This document shows, piece by piece, positions 1 to 5,080 of a stretch of DNA of 5,080 nt. Location: NCBI GenBank assembly GCA_022448645.1, contig JAKVBZ010000188.1, forward strand, positions 1 to 5,080. The letters run 5' to 3'. The position numbers and the translations under genes are program-made. The notes beneath the pieces are model-generated. The model ran no database searches and was not told the origin of the DNA. It saw only the letters and a list, made by a program, of their open reading frames with translations. Position 1 is the first letter of the stretch, and each line of letters begins with the position of its first letter. This stretch comes from Pirellulaceae bacterium. Its GTDB lineage: Bacteria > Planctomycetota > Planctomycetia > Pirellulales > Pirellulaceae.

Positions 1-1006
1 ACTCGTCGACAATTTCACCGACAATTTCTTCGAGAACGTCTTCGATGGTCACCAGCCCTGAGACACCACCATATTCATCGAGCACTACAGCCATGTGGGT
101 CCTAATTTGCTGGAACATTTCCAGCAAGTCATCCACTGCTTTCGTCTCTGGGACAAACAAAGGTTTGCGCAACAAGTCTACCAACGGCTTGCGGTCCTCT
201 TTAGACGACTTGGCAAATTCTGGTAGCAAATCTTTGACGTAGAGGATGCCAACAATGTCATCACGGGTTTTCTCATAAACCGGGACACGCGTGTGTCCAC
301 AATCAATGACATCGGCGAGCATTGCTTCCCAATCGGTTTCCACTTGCACCATATGCATATCAGTGCGAGGGGTCATGATTTGCGAGACGTCTCCGTCTCC
401 CAGTTCAATGACTCCTTCGATCATTTCGCGGGCATCCTCTTCCAGGAGCCCTTCCCGTTGACCCTCGGAGACAATTGTGCGAATTTCCTCTCCAAAGGAT
501 TCCTCATCGACTTCTTCGGGGGCACGGCCTGCCACTCGGTGAAAAATTGCATCGATCAGGCAGGCACACCAAACGAGAGGGCTGGCAACCAGGCTAAGGA
601 ACCGCCAAACCGGCCACGTGTGATAGACAAAAGTGGCAGCACCAAGCCGCGATATCGACCAGGGCAACCAAATACAAAGGGCAATCATGATGATGCCGAA
701 GCTGAACACAAGCAGCGTGAGCATCTGACCAGTCCAGAGTTGGCCTTGTCCAACATAGTGTGCTACCCACGCGCACCCTGCAATGACCGTCAATACTCCG
801 GCACCAGAGGACACCATTTCGACTCCGAGTATCACTCGATCGTCGTTTCGCAAGATCGTTGAAAATCGACTGGCATGTTGCTTCCTCTGACAGATCTCTT
901 CGAGATCGTGCCTTGAGTATTCGCGAAGTGCCCGTACACCAATCGCAGATATACAAGCGAGTAGCGCAGCACCAACTACCAACCAAAGTAATCCGTCAGG
1001 AGTCAA
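1..1006 (-). CDS. CNNM/CorC (HlyC)-like membrane protein with tandem CBS domains, 3' end missing
   Basis: I translated this frame by hand: it stays open for 335 codons to the window edge, so the C-terminus, including any CorC_HlyC domain, is absent. Four hydrophobic stretches (about residues 5-24, 66-85, 95-115, 134-155) form a DUF21/CNNM-like membrane domain. A linker (about 160-200) leads to two CBS motifs: the first (about 205-265) contains IMTPRTDM and HTRVPVYE, the second (about 272-332) contains MAVVLDEYGGVSGLVTIED. Both are textbook CorC-type Bateman modules that bind adenine nucleotides. Family members export or sense Mg2+/Co2+. The membrane domain, however, lacks the usual S-x-x-E-T and G-E-x-x-P-K signatures, so transport is doubtful. 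An in-frame TAA lies at 1022-1024 and no ATG occurs before codon 64, which would delete the first helix. TTG at 1006 is chosen because GAGGG lies 8 bases upstream. It follows ybeY by 11 bases, suggesting translational coupling. The CBS part is certain, the transport function is not. Confidence 0.9.
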   Translation of the reverse strand, partial: MTPDGLLWLVVGAALLACISAIGVRALREYSRHDLEEICQRKQHASRFSTILRNDDRVILGVEMVSSGAGVLTVIAGCAWVAHYVGQGQLWTGQMLTLLVFSFGIIMIALCIWLPWSISRLGAATFVYHTWPVWRFLSLVASPLVWCACLIDAIFHRVAGRAPEEVDEESFGEEIRTIVSEGQREGLLEEDAREMIEGVIELGDGDVSQIMTPRTDMHMVQVETDWEAMLADVIDCGHTRVPVYEKTRDDIVGILYVKDLLPEFAKSSKEDRKPLVDLLRKPLFVPETKAVDDLLEMFQQIRTHMAVVLDEYGGVSGLVTIEDVLEEIVGEIVDE

Positions 1007-1014
1007 GCGAATGG

Positions 1015-1019
1015 CCCTC
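1015..1019 (-). promoter_or_regulatory. Ribosome binding site overlapping the ybeY stop codon, decides the TTG start
   Basis: On the minus strand, GAGGG begins inside the TGA stop codon of ybeY (1018-1020) and ends 8 bases before the TTG at 1004-1006. No ATG or GTG start is available nearby in this frame, so this site is the main argument for a TTG start. The overlap of stop codon and Shine-Dalgarno sequence is typical of translationally coupled gene pairs. Confidence 0.6.
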
Positions 1020-1494
1020 AGTTAGGTGTGTTCGCAGTTTTACCGTTTTTTGGTCCCGGCCGGCCTACCGCCTGCCGAATCCCCAACTGCTTTAAATACT
1101 GTGTTTCGGCCGCTCGCATCTGAATAATTTCCTCAGCGGTCTTGTCATTCAACCCGACCAGATGAAGCGCACCATGAACCACGTAAAGCAACAATTCTTC
1201 GTCGCTGGACCAGCCAAACTGGGGAGCCTCGCGTACAGCAGTGTCAATGCTTACAACGATCTGGCCTTCCAGTGAGGAGGCTTCCCGTTCGAGTACAAAG
1301 CTGAGCACATCTGTCGGTCGGTCGTGCTGGAGATATTGAGAATTAAGTTGGCGCATGGAATGATCATCGACAATCGCAATATCGACGGAACCAACTACGT
1401 ACGGAGTGTCCGCTAAAACTGCGCGAACAGCCACAACAAGGGCATCTTCTGCCAATGAATACTTAGATTGTTCGTTGCTTACGGATATTTCCAT
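1018..1494 (-). CDS. ybeY: Endoribonuclease YbeY, rRNA maturation factor
   Basis: YbeY is a cytoplasmic metal-dependent single-strand endoribonuclease needed for 16S rRNA 3'-end maturation and quality control of 70S ribosomes. The 158 residues match the family's usual length. Seen in order: the core strand VDIAIVDD (37-44), PTDVLSF (60-66), GQIVVSIDTAVREA (77-90) and the active-site helix motif HGALHLVGLND (107-117). His107 and His111 are the first two metal ligands. The third position of the canonical H-G-x-L-H-L-x-G-Y-D-H motif is Asp117 instead of His, and Pro after SF is replaced by Val. The C-terminal tail (about 142-158) is basic, Gly/Pro-rich and probably disordered. ATG at 1494 is preferred; an in-frame TTG two codons upstream (1500) is possible, and neither has a strong Shine-Dalgarno sequence. 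It lies between the HD phosphohydrolase and the CBS protein and downstream of phoH, its usual genomic partner. Confidence 0.95.
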   Translation of the reverse strand: MEISVSNEQSKYSLAEDALVVAVRAVLADTPYVVGSVDIAIVDDHSMRQLNSQYLQHDRPTDVLSFVLEREASSLEGQIVVSIDTAVREAPQFGWSSDEELLLYVVHGALHLVGLNDKTAEEIIQMRAAETQYLKQLGIRQAVGRPGPKNGKTANTPN

Positions 1495-1522
1495 TTCCAA
1501 CGCAGAACGAGGTCACCGCTAC

Positions 1523-1543
1523 TGAAACCATGCAAATGGTTCA
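1523..1543 (-). other. Small hairpin between the HD gene and ybeY
   Basis: An inverted repeat of 8 base pairs with one bulged base surrounds a four-base loop at 1532-1535 (1526-1531 pair with 1536-1541, 1523-1524 with 1542-1543, 1525 unpaired). It lies in the 59-65 base spacer after the HD gene stop codon. No T-run follows it on the minus strand, so it does not look like an intrinsic terminator. It could be an mRNA-processing or stability element, or chance. Confidence 0.3.
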
Positions 1544-1559
1544 ACGGCATTCGTCCAGA

Positions 1560-3812
1560 TTACGCAGTCTCCTGATCGGGATACTTCACACGCCCATGAT
1601 ACACCGCAGTCAGCGATTTCACCAAACTGTCGCCGATAGTTCTGACTTCTTCGAGTGTTAAACCACACTCGTCAAACTGGCCATCGAGAAGCCGTTTACG
1701 GCAAATCTCGTCGACCAAACTTTCAATACGTGCCGGAGTTGGCTCAACCAGGCCTCGACTGGCACTTTCAACAGCGTCGGCCAGCATCAAGACTCCCGCT
1801 TCCTTGGTCTGTGGCTTGGGACCTGGATAGCGGAATGTGCTTTCATCCAACTCGTTTCCCTCGGCTTCTTCGCTCCTTTGTTGACTTGCCTGTCGGTAAA
1901 AGTATTCAACGAGCGTAGTCCCGTGGTGCTGTTGGATAAATTCAATGATTTGCTGAGGCAACTTGTTTTGTCGAGCCAAATCGGCACCATCTTTCACGTG
2001 TGCAATAATCACCAACGTGCTCATGGCGGGCACCAAAGACTGGTGACGATTGTCTTCTCGCCCCTGATTCTCAACAAAGTAAGCTGGCTTGAGCATTTTT
2101 CCGATGTCGTGAAAATAGGCTCCAACCCGGACCAACAAGCCACGTGCGCCAATGGCCTCGGCTGCCGCCTCAGCCAACGACGCAACGGTAATTGAATGAT
2201 TGTAGGTTCCAGGCGCCCGCCGAATCAGTTCCTGCAAAAGCGGGTGGGCAGGGTCCCCAAGTTCCATCAAACTCAAATCGGTTTGCACACCAAAAATGCG
2301 CTCAACTGCCGGCAGCAAACAGGTCATCATAGATCCAGCAATAATCGACCAGACCGCATAGAGCAAACCAACCTGGAGTAGTGGGAGTAAATCCTGGCCG
2401 GCCAACATCCCCACACCAATGGTAGTCAGGAAGGCAACAATGGCTGCTACCAAACCAACCGTAAGTAACTTGCTGCGGCTGCGCACCTGTCGCAACACGA
2501 GGATGGCTCCCGTCGTGGAGGCCATAAGCACCATCGCTCCGGGAAGTCCATAACCGAGCGCTACGACGCCCACAAGCGTTAGCGCTGCCGAAAACAACAA
2601 GGCCATTTCCTGTTGGTAAGCAATGCTTATCGTCATACCAAACAACAGCAGCGGCGCTACTTCCGCTCTCCATTCGCCGGGAAAAATTAGCATTGCCCCC
2701 ACAGTGATGACGACAAGTACCAGTAAAACGACAAAGCGATACAAGTCTTGCAGGATTTTTGGCTCCTGAAAGTAGACGTAGAAACCACACAACGTGTAAA
2801 GCGCCAGATACATACCAAAGACTGCCATAGAGTATCCCACCTTGCGCGAGAATGGCCGAGCTGCCAGATCTGCCTGGTACTCTAGGTCCAGCAATTCCAA
2901 GGCGGCATCATCCAGCGGCTGGCCAGCCAAGGCCAGCGGGTGACCTCGTTCATAGACGATCATCTGGTCTTTCACATTTTCCGCTTCACGGTCTTGTACG
3001 TCGCGTGTGGCGTCCAAATTGATTTTCAATGTGGACGGCAAACGTGGTTGCAAATAAGCCAAAGCATGTTGGGCAACTGTAAGCGGAAGTAGCTGCTGAA
3101 GTGCTTTACGAAGTTGATCGGTTACGTCCTCAATTCGAACATCCGCCATCGGCACCAGCGATTCAAATCCATCGGCACCAACTTGTCGAACAGCAATTCG
3201 CTGCAAGTTTGCGTTATGCTCAGGTGGAACCACATCGAGCAGACCCTTTTCGTCTATAGGTTCAAATGCTTCATCCAAGGCCGTTTGAAACAACTCGAAT
3301 GCTTTATCGTCCGCCAACGCATTGAGAAATCCGAGTCGCTGCTTCTGTCTTTCTTCCTCCGTCATCTCAGGTGTGAGTTCGGAGCGGGGCAACTCAAAGG
3401 GCTTCCAAAGTTCCGCAACGTCACTGCTCTCGTTTGCATTGCGAAGATTGCTGACGGCGTTCAGAAGCTCCGCACGAAGCTGGACCAACGGTGCCGGATC
3501 TTGATCATAAATTGCGATGGCAAGTTGACGTGATTGCCGACGTGCCTCATGCGTTGCCAACTCGTCGAGTTGCTCGAATTGAAGCCGTGAAGCGATGTCC
3601 CGAATGGGAGTTGTCCCCGTCCGGAACGATTGCGGTGGAGCCCAACCACGGGTGATTCCCCACAACACCAAAGCGGTAACGAAACACAAAGCCAGCCTGA
3701 ACAATACCTGTCCACGGCGCAAATAGCCCCACAGATTGCCCCACACGCCTGGAGGAAGCTCCACGGAGGCAACGCGACCATTTCGTTTTCTTTTCTGACT
3801 ACCTGTCGACAT
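1560..3812 (-). CDS. pgpH: 7TM-HD family phosphohydrolase, probable cyclic-di-AMP phosphodiesterase (PgpH/YqfF type)
   Basis: This membrane protein of 750 residues has the full PgpH layout. A basic cytoplasmic N-terminus precedes a first membrane helix (about 36-54). An extracytoplasmic 7TMR-HDED sensor domain (about 60-320) follows, then seven membrane helices between about 326 and 500, and a cytoplasmic HD domain (about 520-740). The HD ligands are all present: His539 (YNHS), His568-Asp569 (FHDIGK), His605 (AHVKDG), His629-His630 (QQHHGT) and Asp679 (LADAVES). Their spacing matches the metal ligands I recall for Listeria PgpH, which cleaves c-di-AMP to pApA, except for about six extra residues in an acidic stretch near 643-658. 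The substrate is inferred from the family. ATG at 3812 is the only start codon before an upstream in-frame TAA (3852-3854). It lacks a well-spaced Shine-Dalgarno sequence. It sits 87 bases after phoH and 59-65 before ybeY, as in the Firmicutes phoH-yqfF-ybeY cluster. Confidence 0.93.
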   Translation of the reverse strand: MSTGSQKRKRNGRVASVELPPGVWGNLWGYLRRGQVLFRLALCFVTALVLWGITRGWAPPQSFRTGTTPIRDIASRLQFEQLDELATHEARRQSRQLAIAIYDQDPAPLVQLRAELLNAVSNLRNANESSDVAELWKPFELPRSELTPEMTEEERQKQRLGFLNALADDKAFELFQTALDEAFEPIDEKGLLDVVPPEHNANLQRIAVRQVGADGFESLVPMADVRIEDVTDQLRKALQQLLPLTVAQHALAYLQPRLPSTLKINLDATRDVQDREAENVKDQMIVYERGHPLALAGQPLDDAALELLDLEYQADLAARPFSRKVGYSMAVFGMYLALYTLCGFYVYFQEPKILQDLYRFVVLLVLVVITVGAMLIFPGEWRAEVAPLLLFGMTISIAYQQEMALLFSAALTLVGVVALGYGLPGAMVLMASTTGAILVLRQVRSRSKLLTVGLVAAIVAFLTTIGVGMLAGQDLLPLLQVGLLYAVWSIIAGSMMTCLLPAVERIFGVQTDLSLMELGDPAHPLLQELIRRAPGTYNHSITVASLAEAAAEAIGARGLLVRVGAYFHDIGKMLKPAYFVENQGREDNRHQSLVPAMSTLVIIAHVKDGADLARQNKLPQQIIEFIQQHHGTTLVEYFYRQASQQRSEEAEGNELDESTFRYPGPKPQTKEAGVLMLADAVESASRGLVEPTPARIESLVDEICRKRLLDGQFDECGLTLEEVRTIGDSLVKSLTAVYHGRVKYPDQETA

Positions 3813-3899
3813 GGGGAGGTGGTGTGTAGTGCTCCAACAGTCACCAAGATTTTAGGAATTTTATTTACTCTGCAGACAGCGACCGCAATAAATGATCCA
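3813..3899 (-). promoter_or_regulatory. AT-rich leader of the HD gene, possible internal promoter, no clear ribosome binding site
   Basis: This 87-base spacer after the phoH stop is AT-rich around 3848-3870, with two TAAAAT sequences that could serve as -10 boxes. A TTGCGG lies upstream, but the spacings to it are poor, so a promoter is only a suggestion. The ten bases before the ATG are pyrimidine-rich and contain CACCTCC, which resembles the anti-Shine-Dalgarno end of 16S rRNA rather than a ribosome binding site. The only GGAG (3832-3835) ends 19 bases before the ATG and could pair with CTCC at 3815-3818. No terminator hairpin was seen, so read-through from phoH is likely. Confidence 0.35.
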
Positions 3900-4847
3900 T
3901 TACTTTTTTCTCTTCACTCCATCATCATACGCCTTGACAATTTCTTGGACCAACCGGTGGCGGACGATGTCGTCGTTGCCAAGCGAAACACGGGCAAACC
4001 CACGAATATTACGAAGCCTGGCAATGGCGTCCACAAGACCACTCTTGGTGTGTGGTGGCAAATCGACCTGGGAAGTATCACCCGATACCACGACCTTGGA
4101 ATTCATCCCCATGCGAGTTAGACACATTTTCATTTGTGATACCGTGGTGTTCTGAGCTTCATCCATAATAATAAAAGCATTGTTCAGTGTCCGGCCTCGC
4201 ATGTAAGCCAAAGGCACAACCTCAATGACGTCATCTGCCATGTAACGCTTGATTTGCTCATAATCCATCATCTCACGGAGGGCATCTAACAAAGGCCGAA
4301 GATAGGGATTAATTTTTGCCTGCATATCACCCGGTAGGTACCCGAGGCTCTCCCCAGCTTCCACCGCTGGTCTCACCAAGACGATTTTACCAATCTGTCG
4401 TGCGCACAACGATTCAACTGCGGTTGCCACCGCTAAATAGGTCTTCCCCGTTCCCGCAGGCCCGGCGCAAAAGACCAGGTCATGGTCGCGAATAGCTTCC
4501 ACGTAACGAGACTGGCCAGGAGTACGAGGACGCACCTTGTACCCTGGTTTGTGGACATCGACGGTTGAAGTGGCAACGACTGGCTCGCCATCGGTCACGG
4601 CAGCAATAATCTGTGAAACGTGTTCTGGCTCCAACGCGCCGTCCCGCACAACGGCCTTTTTGAGTTGCTCGATGATGGCCGTCGCCTGCATGACAGCATT
4701 CTCGTCACCACGGACATGAATTCTGCCATCGCGCGCCGAGATCTTGGCCGCGACCGAACTGTGAATTCGCCGGAGATGTTGGTCACTCGTACCAAGCAGA
4801 AGGAGGAGTTCGTCAACACCCGAGACGGGAATAGTTGCTTCAATCAT
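3900..4847 (-). CDS. phoH: PhoH family ATPase (YbeZ-like)
   Basis: This is a cytoplasmic P-loop NTPase of 315 residues, a normal length for bacterial PhoH/YbeZ. The N-terminal region (about 5-65) resembles the KH-like RNA-binding part of this family, with an IHVRGDE strand-turn at 43-49. The ATPase core follows KPGYKVRPRTPGQ (100-112): Walker A GPAGTGKT (129-136), VRPAVEAGESLGYLPGD (158-174), Walker B IIMDEAQN with Asp229-Glu230, the SGDTSQVDLP segment (255-264), and a final DDIVRHRLVQEIVKAY helix (292-307). YbeZ partners YbeY in rRNA processing and is thought to be an RNA-dependent ATPase or helicase. ATG at 4847 is chosen; a TTG directly before it (4850) sits slightly closer to the Shine-Dalgarno sequence, and an in-frame TGA at 4857-4859 rules out longer forms. 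It is the first gene of the cluster in this window. Confidence 0.95.
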   Translation of the reverse strand: MIEATIPVSGVDELLLLLGTSDQHLRRIHSSVAAKISARDGRIHVRGDENAVMQATAIIEQLKKAVVRDGALEPEHVSQIIAAVTDGEPVVATSTVDVHKPGYKVRPRTPGQSRYVEAIRDHDLVFCAGPAGTGKTYLAVATAVESLCARQIGKIVLVRPAVEAGESLGYLPGDMQAKINPYLRPLLDALREMMDYEQIKRYMADDVIEVVPLAYMRGRTLNNAFIIMDEAQNTTVSQMKMCLTRMGMNSKVVVSGDTSQVDLPPHTKSGLVDAIARLRNIRGFARVSLGNDDIVRHRLVQEIVKAYDDGVKRKK

Positions 4848-4862
4848 CAACGATGTTCACGA

Positions 4863-4868
4863 CCCTCC
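4863..4868 (-). promoter_or_regulatory. Shine-Dalgarno sequence of phoH, possibly partly sequestered
   Basis: GGAGGG lies 12 bases before the TTG at 4850 and 15 bases before the ATG at 4847, somewhat far for the ATG. The surrounding 17 bases (4861-4877) form an imperfect palindrome in which the Shine-Dalgarno sequence can pair with a CTCC just upstream, leaving a three-base loop. That could dampen phoH translation, but the stem is only about four base pairs. Confidence 0.5.
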
Positions 4869-4970
4869 AAGGGAGTCGCCTGAAATCCTGGAAAGGCTCC
4901 TCTGATTACAATTCCAATATACCTGAATGCGGCTTGGAAGAACCAGCCGGGAGACACAAATGCCGGATAA

Positions 4971-4998
4971 ATCATAATGGCAAAAACCTAAATCGCAA
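4971..4998 (-). promoter_or_regulatory. Candidate sigma-70-type promoter for phoH and the operon
   Basis: On the minus strand a -35-like TTGCGA (4993-4998) and a -10-like TATGAT (4971-4976, five of six consensus bases) are separated by 16 bases. A transcript would start near 4964 and carry a leader of about 115 bases before phoH. It is the best promoter match I found by eye in the upstream region and is correctly oriented. It has not been scored against a background, and planctomycete promoters are poorly defined. Confidence 0.4.
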
Positions 4999-5042
4999 TG
5001 GTGACTCGGTTTAGGCCCTATCGTCCAGCTAAACCATTTTTT
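4987..5042. repeat. Cluster of three alternating TTTAGG-like inverted repeats with a terminator-like T-run
   Basis: On the plus strand CCTAAA (4987-4992), GGTTTAGG (5008-5015) and CTAAACC (5029-5035) alternate in orientation. The middle copy can pair with either neighbour: 7 base pairs to the right (5008-5014 with 5029-5035, loop of 14) or 6 to the left. The right-hand stem is followed by six T on the plus strand (5037-5042), resembling a weak intrinsic terminator reading rightward. No plus-strand gene precedes it here. The left copy adjoins the candidate -35 box, so an operator is another possibility. The rest of 4848-5080 shows no convincing gene. Confidence 0.3.
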
Positions 5043-5080
5043 CTCTACGGCCCCACTAATCGTAACAACCAGCAAACGTA

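Noticed and set aside
293..862. Open frame of 189 codons on the plus strand
   Set aside because: It lies wholly antisense to the CBS-domain gene, whose translation gives clear CBS motifs. Its product resembles no family I know and has a composition expected of a shadow frame.
594..986. Open frame of 130 codons on the minus strand, rich in Cys, Trp and Arg
   Set aside because: It is a different frame of the same strand inside the membrane domain of the CBS gene. The real frame is open to the window edge and carries recognisable domains.
1523..1543. Intrinsic terminator between the HD gene and ybeY
   Set aside because: The hairpin is short and interrupted by a bulge, and no T-run follows it on the minus strand, so read-through into ybeY is more likely.
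2302..2790. Open frame of 162 codons on the minus strand inside the HD gene
   Set aside because: It overlaps the seven-helix region of the HD protein in another frame, and its product shows no family motif.
3630..4121. Open frame of 163 codons on the plus strand crossing the phoH-HD gene spacer
   Set aside because: It is antisense to two well-supported genes, has no visible ribosome binding site, and its product has no recognisable features.
4857..5075. Open frame of 72 codons (TTG start) directly upstream of phoH and in the same frame
   Set aside because: I considered an upstream peptide or an N-terminal extension of PhoH broken by the TGA at 4857-4859. The sequence shows no hydrophobic segment or family similarity, PhoH is already full length, and the frame crosses the candidate promoter.

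Overview
The window holds four genes in a row on the minus strand, so transcription runs from right to left: a PhoH-family ATPase (start near 4847), a 750-residue membrane HD-domain phosphohydrolase of the PgpH/YqfF type (start 3812), the endoribonuclease YbeY (start near 1494), and the first 335 codons of a CNNM/CorC-like membrane protein with paired CBS domains (start 1006, running off the left edge). Spacings are 87, about 65 and 11 bases. With the shared strand, this suggests one operon read from a promoter to the right of phoH. No tRNA, rRNA, CRISPR array, insertion sequence or phage gene was seen.

Organism: a bacterium of roughly balanced base composition. The order phoH - 7TM HD protein - ybeY - CBS/hemolysin-like protein combines the Firmicutes arrangement (phoH-yqfF-ybeY) with the proteobacterial one (ybeZ-ybeY-ybeX/corC). 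To my knowledge it is typical of Planctomycetes such as the Pirellulaceae. The non-canonical YbeY motif and the TTG start of the last gene are compatible with that. The assignment is an inference from gene order and protein style, not a database match.

Region by region: 1-1006 is the CBS protein, whose CBS domains are intact but whose four-helix membrane domain has lost the usual DUF21/CNNM signature residues. 1018-1494 is YbeY, with aspartate in place of the third zinc-ligand histidine. 1501-1559 is a short spacer with a small hairpin. 1560-3812 is the HD phosphohydrolase, with every metal-binding residue of the c-di-AMP phosphodiesterase PgpH present. 3813-3899 is an AT-rich leader with no ribosome binding site at useful spacing. 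3900-4847 is PhoH. 4848-5080 is a non-coding upstream region with a Shine-Dalgarno sequence, a plausible sigma-70-type promoter and a cluster of short inverted repeats.

How the genes may work together: PhoH/YbeZ and YbeY are known partners in rRNA maturation and ribosome quality control. The HD protein probably lowers cyclic di-AMP at the membrane. The CBS protein would be a nucleotide-sensing membrane protein related to magnesium exporters. The unit therefore links ribosome maturation, nucleotide second-messenger turnover and possibly divalent-ion homeostasis. This is a mostly conserved housekeeping cluster. I found no convincing new system, and the most unusual element is the eroded membrane domain of the last gene.
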